64,000 bases of DNA from Nioella sp. MMSF_3534 (GTDB taxonomy: Bacteria > Pseudomonadota > Alphaproteobacteria > Rhodobacterales > Rhodobacteraceae): contig NZ_JASHJX010000018.1 in NCBI RefSeq assembly GCF_030732985.1, positions 1-64,000 of the forward strand, in the 5' to 3' direction. The translations under genes were made by a program, and so were the position numbers. Below, piece after piece: positions 7,333 to 16,900 of this stretch (within the stretch, counting starts at the first letter, position 1; every line of letters starts with the position of its first letter). The notes beneath the pieces are model-generated. The model was given only the letters and a program-made list of their open reading frames with translations. It made no database searches and was not told where the DNA came from.

Positions 7333-7370
7333 ACGCCTCCGGCGGAGGTATTTTTGCCAAGATGAAAGGG
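7333..7370 (+). repeat. Dispersed tail motif with hairpin, T-run and AAGATGAA
   Basis: ACGCCTCCGGCGGAGGTA followed by TTTTTGCCAAGATGAAAGG. CCTCCGGCGGAGG folds as a short hairpin ahead of a T-run, so it is terminator-like. It matches 57153-57189 and part of 65-95. A run of 10 G follows at 7368-7377. Confidence 0.6.
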
Positions 7371-7507
7371 GGGGGGGCGTCTTGTCCGACCCGTTCGACG
7401 ACCGCTTTCGGCGCTGTGGCGACCGGGAGCCTTGCCTGACTGCGAACCCTTTCTTCGGGCGACTGCCTCAGGCGACGCCCTGTGCAACCTGATTGCCCCG
7501 ATCCGCG

Positions 7508-8890
7508 TCAGGCCGCCGAGGCCGAGAGCGTCACGAGATTTCGGCCATCCGATTTGGACCCGTAGAGCGCCATGTCGGCCTTCCGGATCAGCTGTTCCGC
7601 CGGGTCGCCGGATTGCTCGGTGATGGTCAGTCCGACGCTCATCGTGACGGCAATCGCGCGGGCCGGGCCGTCAATGCTGATCGGGCTGCCACCGATGGCC
7701 TCGCGCAGCCGTTCGGCGCAGTGCAGGGCCGTGGCGGCGTCGGTGTCCTGCAGGGCCACGAGGAATTCCTCTCCGCCGAGGCGGGCCAGAAGATCCTGCG
7801 GGCGCAGCACCGCGCGCAGGCGCTTGGCCACCGATGACAGCACCGCATCGCCCGCCGCGTGGCCATGGCGGTCATTCACCGCCTTGAAGTGATCGAGATC
7901 GAGCATCATCACCGCGACCCCGCGGCCCGGCTCCTGCAACATCCGGTCGAGACGTTTGAGTGCAAAACGGCGGTTGTGCAGGCCGGTGAGGCTGTCGGTC
8001 ACGGCCAGTTCCAGACCTGCCTCGACGGTGGCGCGCAGCCGGTCGGACTGGCGCTTGCGGCGCAACTGGGTCTGGATGCGGACGGCCAGTTCCTCGGGGT
8101 CGATGGGATCGTAGAGGATGTCGCCTGCGCCGAGATCCAGCGCCACGGCCCCGCGTTCGCTGTCATTGCGGGGCAGGACGGTCAGGGCCGCGGCATGGCG
8201 CGTCGCGGGGCGCGAGCGCAGGTCGGAGAGAAGGCGCAGCCCCTCATTGCGCATGGTGAGGTCAGCGGCGATGACGAAGACATCCGGGGCGCTGCCGGTG
8301 TCGCGGGCCTGAAGCACCCGTTCGCGCGGCATCACGATCAGATGTTCGCTCAGCCGGGGGGCCAGGGCGCGCTTCCAGGCCAGGCCGGTGACCGCGTCGG
8401 GGGCGACCAGCGCCACCTTGCCCGGCGTTTCATAGGCCGGGGCGGGTTCCGCAAAGCCGAGCCCGGCATAGGAGTCCTCTCGCAGGCGCAGTTCGCGCTG
8501 GATTTCATGGGCGCGCAGCAACGACCGGACTCGGGCCAGCAGCGTGACCTCGTCGACCGGTTTCGACAGGAAGTCATCGGCGCCGTGCAAAAGCCCCTGC
8601 ATCTTGCTGTCACGGTCGGCCAGCGCTGTCACGAGGATCACGGGGATATCGGCGGTTTCGGGATCGGACTTGAGCTGTTCGCAGACGCTGACCCCGCTGA
8701 TGTCGGGCATCATCACGTCCAGCAGGATGAGGTCCGGCTGTTCCGATTTCGCAAGGCGCAGCGCGGCCTGCCCGCAATCGGCTTGCAGCACGGAATAGCA
8801 GGCCGCCGCCAGCTTGACCTTCATCACGATGCGATTGGTGGCCACATCGTCCACAACCAGTATGCGCCCAGTCATCCTATGCTCCGCCAC
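7508..8890 (-). CDS. pleD: PleD-like response regulator with diguanylate cyclase domain
   Basis: A 460-aa protein with two receiver-like domains and a GGDEF domain. The first receiver (about 8-125) has the acidic pair DD14-15, phospho-acceptor D58 in LLDVMMPD and the conserved Lys in SKPVD. The second receiver-like domain (about 155-275) looks degenerate. The cyclase domain (about 300-455) has GGEEF at 372-376 and an RPQD inhibitory site five residues before it, so it should make cyclic di-GMP with product inhibition. The start may be Met6 (8875). It is divergent from DUF3572. The PleD label rests on architecture; the upstream DivK partner is not here. Confidence 0.9.
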   Translation of the reverse strand: MAEHRMTGRILVVDDVATNRIVMKVKLAAACYSVLQADCGQAALRLAKSEQPDLILLDVMMPDISGVSVCEQLKSDPETADIPVILVTALADRDSKMQGLLHGADDFLSKPVDEVTLLARVRSLLRAHEIQRELRLREDSYAGLGFAEPAPAYETPGKVALVAPDAVTGLAWKRALAPRLSEHLIVMPRERVLQARDTGSAPDVFVIAADLTMRNEGLRLLSDLRSRPATRHAAALTVLPRNDSERGAVALDLGAGDILYDPIDPEELAVRIQTQLRRKRQSDRLRATVEAGLELAVTDSLTGLHNRRFALKRLDRMLQEPGRGVAVMMLDLDHFKAVNDRHGHAAGDAVLSSVAKRLRAVLRPQDLLARLGGEEFLVALQDTDAATALHCAERLREAIGGSPISIDGPARAIAVTMSVGLTITEQSGDPAEQLIRKADMALYGSKSDGRNLVTLSASAA

Positions 8891-8966
8891 TGTTTATCTC
8901 GGGGCTTTCTTCATCCATGCTCCCGAAAGGTTAACAAAGCCTTTAACGAGAGGGATTCGCGGGCAT

Positions 8967-9245
8967 ATGAATGCAACTCGGGCAGAAGAAGTTGCGCTTT
9001 TGGCGCTCGGCTGGCTGGTGGGGAACGATGACCTGCTGCCTGTGTTCCAGGGGGCCAGCGGAGTCTCGGCCGATGATCTGCGTGCAGGCGCACAAGACCC
9101 GGCATTCCTGGCATCGGTCCTTGATTTCCTGCTGATGGACGATGCCTGGGTGATCGCGGTCTGCGATCACCTGGGGGTGCCTTACGAAACGCTCTATCAG
9201 GTCCGCCAGAGGTTACCCGGCGGAGATTTGCCCAACTGGACCTGA
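8967..9245 (+). CDS. DUF3572 family protein
   Basis: A 92-aa soluble, helical, acidic protein (MNATRAEEVALLALGWL, then FLASVLDFLLMDDAWVIAVCD). It matches the small alphaproteobacterial DUF3572 family, whose function is unknown. ATG 8967 follows a GAGAGG about 12 nt upstream. It is divergent from the PleD-like gene with about 75 bp between the starts, so the two probably share a regulatory region. Confidence 0.82.
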   Translation: MNATRAEEVALLALGWLVGNDDLLPVFQGASGVSADDLRAGAQDPAFLASVLDFLLMDDAWVIAVCDHLGVPYETLYQVRQRLPGGDLPNWT

Positions 9246-9256
9246 GAGACCGGCGG

Positions 9257-9706
9257 TCAGTCGCTTCCGCCTTCGCCGGCACAAAGCTTGGCCAGCAGGC
9301 GCTTCAACTCGCTGCGTTCCTCGACGGTGAGCTTGGCGTTGAAGTGGTTCATGTTCTCGGAGCAGATCGGAACCGCCTGGATCATCCGGTCATACCCTGC
9401 GTCGGTCATGCTGACCTCGGTCATGCGGCGGTCTTCCTTGCCGATGGCACGGGTGATCAGCCCCTCGGTTTCCAGCGCGCGAAGGGCGCGGGATGTGGCG
9501 GTGCGGTCGATCCCGACAAAGGCCGCGATGTCAGAGGGGTTCTTCAACCCCTCTTCCGCAACGGCCAGAAGGATGCACCAGCCAACCCGCGTCAGGCCGA
9601 AACGCCTCAGCCCGTCTTCGACCCTGCGTTCCACAAGGCGCGCCGCAAATGACGCGTGAAAGCCGATGCTATCGTGCAACCCGTATTTCAATCGCTGTCC
9701 GTCCAT
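9257..9706 (-). CDS. MarR-family transcriptional regulator
   Basis: About 149 aa from ATG 9706. The winged helix is visible at residues 35-105: LTRVGWCILLAVAEEGLKNP, then SDIAAFVGIDRTATSRALRA and the wing ITRAIGKEDRRMTEVSMT. Dimerisation helices flank it. These proteins repress neighbouring genes until a small aromatic ligand or oxidant releases them. It is divergent from a HAD phosphatase with 105 bp between them. The ligand and targets are not evident. Confidence 0.9.
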   Translation of the reverse strand: MDGQRLKYGLHDSIGFHASFAARLVERRVEDGLRRFGLTRVGWCILLAVAEEGLKNPSDIAAFVGIDRTATSRALRALETEGLITRAIGKEDRRMTEVSMTDAGYDRMIQAVPICSENMNHFNAKLTVEERSELKRLLAKLCAGEGGSD

Positions 9707-9811
9707 GAAAGCCCCAGACAAAAAAACAGAGTGTCCGGCCAAATCCAAGACACTTCATGGTGGCAATTGCTATTCCGTCATGCAGTATTTCACTACTGAG
9801 GGAGGAATTCA

Positions 9812-10531
9812 ATGATTTCGGCAATCCTATTCGACAAAGATGGAACCCTGTTCGATTTCCAGGTCAGTTGGTCGGCCTGGGCAATGACATTCCTGCGCGA
9901 TGCGGCCTCTGGGGACGAGACCCGCGCCGCCCATTTGGGGGCTGTTCTGGGCTTTGACTGGCATGCGGGGCGATTTCGCGAAGACAGCTGCGTGATTGCC
10001 GGGACCGACGATGACATCGTGTCGGCGCTGGAACCGGAGCTGCCGGGTGTCAGCAGGGCCGAGCTGAAGATGAGGATCGCCCTTGCCGCCGCCGAGGCCC
10101 CGCAGAGCGAGGCGGTCCCTCTGGCCCCGTTCCTGGACGCGCTGAAGGCGCGAGGGTTGAAGGTGGGCGTGGCCACCAATGACACAGAAGTCACCGCGCG
10201 GGCCCATCTTGCGGCGTCAGATGTGCTCGACCGGTTCGATTTCATCAGCGGCGCCGATAGCGGTCATGGTGCAAAGCCGGGGCCGGGCATGTGCCTTGCA
10301 TTTGCCAAGGCACTTGGCCTGTCGCCGGCCGAGGTGCTGATGGTCGGGGACAGTCTGCACGATCTGCATGCGGGCCGCGCGGCGGGAATGCGCACGCTCG
10401 GGGTGCTGACCGGGGTGGCCGGGGCCGAGGTTCTGGCGCCGCATGCGGATTACGTTCTGCCCGATATCGGTGGCCTCGAAGGGTTGCTGGACCCCGACAA
10501 TCGCCTCAGGCCGACCGACCTGGCGTCGTAA
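9812..10531 (+). CDS. HAD-superfamily phosphatase (phosphoglycolate phosphatase-like)
   Basis: A 239-aa HAD hydrolase. Motif I is FDKDGTLFD (D8, D10), motif II the VATNDTE region, the lysine of motif III is in GAKPGPGMCLAFAKALG, and motif IV is MVGDSLHDL. A helical cap sits between motifs I and II. It should dephosphorylate a small phosphorylated metabolite, with phosphoglycolate the most likely by resemblance. ATG 9812 has GGGAGGAAT upstream. It is divergent from the MarR gene and 92 bp ahead of the MttB-like gene. Confidence 0.88.
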   Translation: MISAILFDKDGTLFDFQVSWSAWAMTFLRDAASGDETRAAHLGAVLGFDWHAGRFREDSCVIAGTDDDIVSALEPELPGVSRAELKMRIALAAAEAPQSEAVPLAPFLDALKARGLKVGVATNDTEVTARAHLAASDVLDRFDFISGADSGHGAKPGPGMCLAFAKALGLSPAEVLMVGDSLHDLHAGRAAGMRTLGVLTGVAGAEVLAPHADYVLPDIGGLEGLLDPDNRLRPTDLAS

Positions 10532-10623
10532 ACGACGCAAACGGAATCGGAATCCGTCGCTATCTGAAAACTGTGCGGGCGGGCGCTACGCCAATTTGGG
10601 GCCAACAGGATTGGAGAGCCCCG

Positions 10624-12180
10624 ATGACCGAAGACGCCCCCCGCCGCCGCCGAGCCGGCGGACGCCGCGGCCACGCAGACCGTGCCGGACATGCCGCCAT
10701 CGACCAGATGCCCTGGCGTCTGCCGGTCAACCCCGACCGCCCGACCGAACCGATGCCCCCGGAGGGGGTTCAGGCGATCCACAAGGGTGCCATGCGGATA
10801 TTGTCGGAGATCGGGATCGAGTTCCTGAACCCGGTCGCACGCGACCATCTTGCCCGTGCCGGTTGCAAGGTCGTGGGCGAAAACGTGAAGATGGACGAGG
10901 ATTTCGTGATGGAAATGGTGGCGCGCGCGCCCGACCACTTCTCGATCACCCCGCGCAATCCCGACCGGAAACTGATTATCGGTGGCAATCACATTGTCTT
11001 TGGAAATGTCTCCTCGCCGCCCAATGCCTGGGATATGGATCGCGGCAAGAGATCCGGGGATTTCGAGACCTACAAGGAATTTCTGAAGCTTACCCAGTAT
11101 TTCAACTGTATCCATTTCGCGGGCGGCTATGCGCCCGAGCCGGTGGATGTGCACGCCTCGGTCCGGCATCTGGAATGCCTCTATGAAAAGCTGACACTCA
11201 CCGACAAGGTGGCCCATGCCTATTCGCTCGGGCGGGAGCGGGTCGAGGACGTGATGGAAATGGTGCGCATCGCGGGCGGGCTGACCGAGGAAGAGTTCCG
11301 CGCCACGCCGCATATGTACACCAACATCAACTCTGTCTCGCCCCTGAAACATGACTTCCCGATGCTGGAAGGTGCGATGATCCTGGCCGAGGCGGGGCAG
11401 GGCGTGGTGGTGACGCCCTTCACGCTGGCCGGTGCCATGGCCCCCGTGACGCTCTCGGGTGCGGTGACGCTGAGCCTGGCGGAAGGCCTCGCCGCGATTG
11501 CGCTGCTGCAATTCATCGCGCCGGGATGCCCGGTGGCGATCGGCACGTTTACCTCGAACGTGGACATGAAATCGGGCGCGCCCGCCTTTGGCACCCCGGA
11601 ATATATGCGCGCGACCCAGATGACCGGGCAGATGGCGCGGTTCTACGGGCTGCCGATGCGCGCCAGCGGCGTCTGTGCGGCCAACGTGCCCGACGGTCAG
11701 GCGATGTGGGAAACCTGCCATTCACTGTGGTCGGCGGTGCAGTCGGGCACGAACATGGTCTACCACGCGGCGGGCTGGCTGGAGGGCGGGCTGATTGCCA
11801 GCCCCGAGAAATTCGTGATGGATTGCGAGGTTTTGCAGATGATCCAGCGCTATTTCGAGCCGCAGCTATGGGCGACGGCGGACGAGGATATCGCCATCGA
11901 CGCGATCCGCGAAGTGGGGCCGGGCGGGCATTACTTCGGCGTGCAGCACACGCAGGACCGCTATCAGACCGCGTTCTATTCGCCCTTCGCCAGCGACTGG
12001 CGCAACTATGAGGCCTGGGAAGCGGATGGCGGCACCTGGACGGCGGAGCGGGCCAACAAGATCTACAAGAAGATCATCGCGGAATTCGAGGCGCCGGCCA
12101 TGGATGAGGCGGTGAAGGAGGAATTGCGGGCCTTCGTGGATCGCCGGATTGCCGAGGGCGGCGCGCCGACCGATTTCTGA
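10624..12180 (+). CDS. Trimethylamine methyltransferase (MttB) superfamily protein
   Basis: A 518-aa member of the MttB/COG5598 superfamily of corrinoid-dependent methyltransferases. Conserved stretches include NVSSPPNAWDMDRGKRSGD, NSVSPLKHD and the glycine-rich TFTSNVDMKSGAPAFGTPE. The frame is uninterrupted, with no internal TAG, so it is the non-pyrrolysine type. Such proteins demethylate betaines such as glycine betaine, proline betaine or carnitine. No cognate corrinoid protein gene is adjacent. ATG 10624 has GGAGAG 5 nt upstream. The first 25 residues are Arg-rich and probably disordered. Substrate not determinable. Confidence 0.85.
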   Translation: MTEDAPRRRRAGGRRGHADRAGHAAIDQMPWRLPVNPDRPTEPMPPEGVQAIHKGAMRILSEIGIEFLNPVARDHLARAGCKVVGENVKMDEDFVMEMVARAPDHFSITPRNPDRKLIIGGNHIVFGNVSSPPNAWDMDRGKRSGDFETYKEFLKLTQYFNCIHFAGGYAPEPVDVHASVRHLECLYEKLTLTDKVAHAYSLGRERVEDVMEMVRIAGGLTEEEFRATPHMYTNINSVSPLKHDFPMLEGAMILAEAGQGVVVTPFTLAGAMAPVTLSGAVTLSLAEGLAAIALLQFIAPGCPVAIGTFTSNVDMKSGAPAFGTPEYMRATQMTGQMARFYGLPMRASGVCAANVPDGQAMWETCHSLWSAVQSGTNMVYHAAGWLEGGLIASPEKFVMDCEVLQMIQRYFEPQLWATADEDIAIDAIREVGPGGHYFGVQHTQDRYQTAFYSPFASDWRNYEAWEADGGTWTAERANKIYKKIIAEFEAPAMDEAVKEELRAFVDRRIAEGGAPTDF

Positions 12181-12278
12181 GATCATGGCTTTCCCGACCA
12201 CGGAGCGGGAGGGCCCCCTGTAACGGCTTCTTAACCTCTTGGGTCTAGACCTGAGCGGCAGTTGAAGGGAGCCTGAGA

Positions 12279-12866
12279 ATGCATGGTCTTGTGAACCGTG
12301 CCCTGCAGGGGTTTTTGATCGACACCTATGGAGAGGTGACCTGGGACGAAGTGTTGAGCCAGGCGGGACTGCCGGCGGGCGGGTTCGAATCCATGCTGCA
12401 TTACGAGGATCGCCTGACCGGTGAAGTGATCGTCGCGGCCTCTGCCGTGCTGCACAAGGACCGTTGCACCCTGCTGGAGGATCTGGGCACTTACCTTCTG
12501 TCGCATCCCAACCAGGAAGGCCTGCGCCGCCTGATGCGCTTTGGCGGCGACTCTTTCTTCGACTTCCTGCAATCGCTGGATGATCTTTCGGGTCGGGCAC
12601 GGCTAGCGCTGCCCGATCTGGATATGCCCGACCTGACGATCCAGCATGACAGTCATAACCGTTTCGTCCTGTCGGTCCGATGGGGGTTGCCCGGGGCGGG
12701 GTCGGTGTTTCTCGGGGCGTTGCGGGCGATGGCCGACGACTACGGCGCGCTGGCCTTCTTCGAGGCGGAAGAGGGCGAAGATGGCGAGGAACGCGTGGTG
12801 ATCGACCTTGTCGATCAGTCCTTCGCCTCCGGGCGCAGCTTTACCCTTGGGGGACGGGTGGCATGA
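12279..12866 (+). CDS. H-NOX (heme NO-binding)-like protein, heme ligands apparently missing
   Basis: A 195-aa protein with the H-NOX fold signature: MHGLVNRALQGFLIDTYG at the start, a DLGTYLLSHPN segment, then FGGDSFFDFLQSLDDL. In heme-binding H-NOX the LDxxH segment carries the proximal histidine; here the aligned residue is Ser104 (LDDLSGRARLALP). The YxSxR heme-propionate motif expected near 134-138 is also not seen. It may have lost heme, or use another ligand or signal. ATG 12279 follows GAAGGGA. Its stop overlaps the start of an HNOBA-GGDEF gene (ATGA), the usual H-NOX partner, so it probably controls cyclic di-GMP synthesis. Confidence 0.8.
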   Translation: MHGLVNRALQGFLIDTYGEVTWDEVLSQAGLPAGGFESMLHYEDRLTGEVIVAASAVLHKDRCTLLEDLGTYLLSHPNQEGLRRLMRFGGDSFFDFLQSLDDLSGRARLALPDLDMPDLTIQHDSHNRFVLSVRWGLPGAGSVFLGALRAMADDYGALAFFEAEEGEDGEERVVIDLVDQSFASGRSFTLGGRVA

Positions 12867-13873
12867 TCCAGGATCGGGTCATCGGACTGTCGGGGACCGC
12901 GCTGGACCAGCTGATGCCCATGCATCTCTGGGTCGGCCCGTCGGGGCTGATCAACCGGGTCGGCCCGACCCTGTCCCGGATTGCTGCACGGGATCTGCGG
13001 GGGCAGCCGCTGTTTGATGTCATCGACCTGCATCGCCCCCGATCCGCCCGAACGCTGGAGGCGCTGCTATCCCTGCAAGGCGCACGACTGACCCTGTGCC
13101 TGCGCTGTCGGCCCGATCTGCAATTCCGCGGCATCGTGGTGGGGTTGCCCGCGGGTGTGGGTGGGCTGATCCAACTGTCGCTCGGGTTGTCCTTCGCCAA
13201 GGCCGTGGATGATTGCGGATTGACGCTGAAGGATTTTTCTCCGTGTGATCAAACGGTCGACCTGCTCTACCTGCGAGAGGCCAATGCCGCCATCGCCCGC
13301 GAGTCCCGCAAGCTGACCGAACGGCTGCAACGCGCCAGGCAGGCCGCGGAACAGCAGGCCCTGACCGATACGCTGACAGGGCTGGCCAACCGGAGGGCGA
13401 TGGATGCGGCCCTGTTGGCGCTGACAGAGGTGCCGGTGCCGCGTTTCGGGCTGATGCATCTGGACCTTGATTTCTTCAAGGAGGTGAATGACAGCCTCGG
13501 CCACGCGGCGGGCGACCATGTGCTGACCCATGTGGCCGATATCCTGCGCTCGGAAATCCGCGGCGGCGATATCGTGGCGCGGGTCGGCGGCGATGAGTTC
13601 GTGCTGCTTTTCCGCGATTGCGATGACCCCGACCTGTTGGAGGCCATCGGCGCGCGGCTGATTTCGCGGCTGGAGGAACCGACGATCTTCGACGGCCAGC
13701 CTTGCCGCATCTCGGCCAGTGCCGGTTCGGTCCTTGCCTCGCGCTATGATCACCCGACACCGGACCGGATGCTGAATGATGCCGATGTCGCGCTCTATGC
13801 CTCCAAGAACCGGGGGCGGGCACAGCATACGCTCTATTCGGAGGATCTTCTGGCCCCGCTCCGGCCCAATTGA
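12863..13873 (+). CDS. HNOBA-domain diguanylate cyclase
   Basis: A 336-aa protein. Residues about 15-140 resemble the H-NOX-associated (HNOBA, PAS-like) domain: MPMHLWVGPSGLINRVGPTL and DDCGLTLKDFSPCDQTVDLL. A short coiled coil follows (about 145-175), then a GGDEF domain (about 180-330). The GGDEF signature is at 242-246 with an RGGD inhibitory site five residues before it, so it should be an active, product-inhibited cyclic di-GMP synthase. The start overlaps the H-NOX-like stop by 4 bp, implying coupled translation and a physical complex. A terminator hairpin follows directly. Confidence 0.9.
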   Translation: MIQDRVIGLSGTALDQLMPMHLWVGPSGLINRVGPTLSRIAARDLRGQPLFDVIDLHRPRSARTLEALLSLQGARLTLCLRCRPDLQFRGIVVGLPAGVGGLIQLSLGLSFAKAVDDCGLTLKDFSPCDQTVDLLYLREANAAIARESRKLTERLQRARQAAEQQALTDTLTGLANRRAMDAALLALTEVPVPRFGLMHLDLDFFKEVNDSLGHAAGDHVLTHVADILRSEIRGGDIVARVGGDEFVLLFRDCDDPDLLEAIGARLISRLEEPTIFDGQPCRISASAGSVLASRYDHPTPDRMLNDADVALYASKNRGRAQHTLYSEDLLAPLRPN

Positions 13874-13911
13874 AACGGCCCGCACCGGACAGGCACGGGC
13901 CGTTATCTTTT
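13874..13911. terminator. Bidirectional terminator between the cyclase and carB
   Basis: AACGGCCCG (13874-13882) and CGGGCCGTT (13896-13904) form a perfect 9-bp stem with a 13-nt loop, then ATCTTTT. It begins right after the cyclase stop and lies just past the carB stop on the other strand, so it can serve both. Confidence 0.75.
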
Positions 13912-13926
13912 GAAGACGAATAGAGA

Positions 13927-16900
13927 TCAGGCGGCGGGGCTGGCCTGAAGGCTTTGCACGTTCAGATCGCCCTCGCGCGCCGCGCGCATGGCCAGAGCGG
14001 CGGCATGGGCTCCGGCGGCGGTGGTGAAATAGGGGATCTTGTCATAAAGCGCGACCGAGCGGATCTCGCGGCTGTCTTCCACCGCCTGCGCGCCTTCGGT
14101 CGTATTCATGACCAGGTGAATCTCGCCATCCTTCAGCAGATCGACGATATTCGGACGGCCCTCATAGACCTTGTTTACCGTCTCGCAGGCCAGCCCGTGG
14201 CCTTCCAGCCAGCTTGCGCTGCCGCGGGTCGCAACCAGGGTAAAGCCCAGATCGATCAGGATCTGCGCGGCTTCCAGCATCAGGGCGCCCTTGTCGGCAT
14301 CCTTGATCGACAGGAACACACGGCCTTCGGAGGGCAGAACCGTGCCCGCGCCGAGCTGCGCCTTCAGGAAGGCGCGGGGGAAGGACACGTCCCAGCCCAT
14401 GACCTCGCCGGTCGAGCGCATTTCGGGGCCAAGGATCGTGTCGACGCCGGGGAAGCGGGCGAAGGGCAACACCGCCTCTTTCACCGAATACCAGGGCATC
14501 ATCGGATCGGCGAGCGTCATCGGATCGGCCTCTGGCAGGGTGCCGGGCTTGGCGTTTTCCGGGTAGGGCGCGCGCATCGGGAAGGTCGCCAGAGGTTCGC
14601 CCGCCATCAACCGCGCGGCGATTGAGGCGATGGCGCTGTCTGTGGCCTTGGCCACGAAGGGCACCGTGCGGCTGGCGCGCGGGTTCACTTCGATCAGGTA
14701 GACCTCTCCATCCTTCACCGCGAACTGGACGTTCATGAGGCCGACGACATTCAGCGCCAGCGCCAACGCGTGGGCCTGTTCCTTGATGACGTCCAGCACA
14801 TCGGCTGGCAGCGAATAGGGCGGCAGCGAACAGGCGGAGTCGCCGGAATGCACACCGGCCTCCTCGATGTGTTGCATGATGCCCGCGATGTGCACCTCTT
14901 TGCCATCGCAAAGCGCGTCCACGTCCAGTTCGGTGGCACCGTCGAGATAGCTGTCGAGCAGCACCGGGCTGTCGCCCGACACGACCACGGCCTCGTTGAT
15001 GTAGCGGCGCAACTGGTCCATGTCGCGCACGATTTCCATGGCGCGGCCACCCAGAACGTAGGAGGGGCGGATCACCAGCGGGAAGCCGATCTCTTCCGCG
15101 ATGGCCAGCGCCTGCTCATCGGTCGAGGCGATGCCGTTATGGGGCTGCTTCAGCCCAAGCCGGTTCACGAGATCCTGGAACCGCTCGCGGTCTTCGGCCA
15201 GGTCGATGGCGTCGGGCGAGGTGCCGAGGATCGGGATGCCAGCCTCTTCCAGCGCATTGGCGAGTTTCAGGGGCGTCTGGCCGCCGAACTGCACGATGAC
15301 GCCATGAAGCGTCCCGGCCTCCTGCTCGACGCGCAGGATCTCCATCACATGCTCAAAAGTCAGCGGCTCGAAATAGAGGCGATCCGAGGTGTCATAGTCG
15401 GTCGACACGGTCTCGGGGTTGCAGTTGACCATGATGGTTTCATAACCCGCCTCGGTCAGCGCGAAACAGGCGTGGCAGCAGCAATAGTCAAATTCGATGC
15501 CTTGGCCGATCCGGTTGGGGCCACCACCCAAAATCACGACTTTTCTGGCACTTGTGGGACGTGCTTCACATTCTGCTTCACCCATGACGCTGTGTTCATA
15601 TGTTGAATACATGTAAGGCGTCTGCGCTTCGAATTCCGCGGCGCAAGTGTCGATCCGCTTGAATTGCGCGGTCACGCCAAGGTTCACGCGGGCGCGGCGG
15701 ACGTTGTCTTCGTCCCGGCCCGTCAGCTTGGCCAGTCGGGCATCGGTGAAGCCCATCATCTTGACCCGGCGCAGGCCCTCTTCGGTCACCGGCAGGCCGT
15801 CGCGGCGGATTACCTCTTCGGCGTCGACGATCTCGCGGATACGGGCGAGGAACCACGGGTCGAAGGACGTGATCGCCTGGATTTCGTCATCCGAGAAGCC
15901 ATGGCGCATGGCCTGGGCGATAACGCGCAGCCTGTCCGGGGTCTGTTCCGACAGGGCCTTGGACACCGCCGCCTTGTCGGGCGCGCCGGGGATGGCGATC
16001 TCGTCGAAGCCGGTCAGGCCGGTTTCCATCGAAGCCAGCGCCTTCTGCACGGATTCGTGGAAGCTGCGCCCGATGGACATGGCCTCACCCACCGATTTCA
16101 TCGCGGTGGTCAGGTAGGGCTGCGAGCCGGGGAATTTCTCGAAGGCAAAACGCGGGATCTTGGTGACGACATAGTCGATGGTCGGCTCGAAGCTGGCCGG
16201 CGTGACTTTGGTGATGTCGTTGTCCAGTTCATCCAGCGTATAGCCCACGGCCAGTTTCGCGGCGATCTTGGCAATCGGGAAGCCGGTGGCCTTGGAGGCC
16301 AGCGCCGAGGACCGCGACACGCGCGGGTTCATCTCGATCACCACCATGCGCCCGTCGGCGGGGTTCACCGCCCATTGCACGTTGGACCCGCCGGTCTCGA
16401 CCCCGATCTCGCGCAGGACGGCGATACTGCCGTTGCGCATGATCTGGTATTCCTTGTCGGTCAGCGTCAGCGCAGGCGCCACGGTGATGGAATCGCCGGT
16501 ATGCACCCCCATCGGGTCCACGTTTTCGATGGAACAGACGATAATGGCGTTGTCGGCGGTGTCGCGCACCACCTCCATCTCGTATTCCTTCCAGCCAAGC
16601 AGGCTTTCATCGACGAGGATCTGGTTGACGGGAGAGGCATCCATGCCGGTGCGGCAGTAGTGGATGTAATCCTCGCGGTTATAGGCGACGCCGCCGCCGG
16701 TGCCGCCAAGGGTAAAGGCAGGGCGGATGATGGCGGGCAGGCCGATCTCTTCCAGCTCGTCCAGGGCCATCTGCACGCCCGCATCCAGATCGGCGCTGCC
16801 ATTGGCCTTCTTGGGGGCGGTGATAATCGTGGCCTTGGGGTTCTCCAGCCCGATCCGGTCCATCGCCTCGCGGAACAGCTTGCGGTCCTCTGCCATTTCG

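Noticed and set aside
7368-7377. Run of 10 G, possible phase-variable tract
   Set aside because: It is outside any gene and not placed between promoter elements that I can identify. It could also be a sequencing artefact.
10291-10623. N-terminal extension of the MttB-like gene
   Set aside because: The frame is open upstream through the HAD gene, but the ATG at 10624 has a good ribosome-binding site and conserved sequence begins only after it.
12242-12251. GGTCTAGACC palindrome before the H-NOX-like gene
   Set aside because: A 10-bp palindrome is short and single, and there is no second site or known regulator pattern to support an operator.
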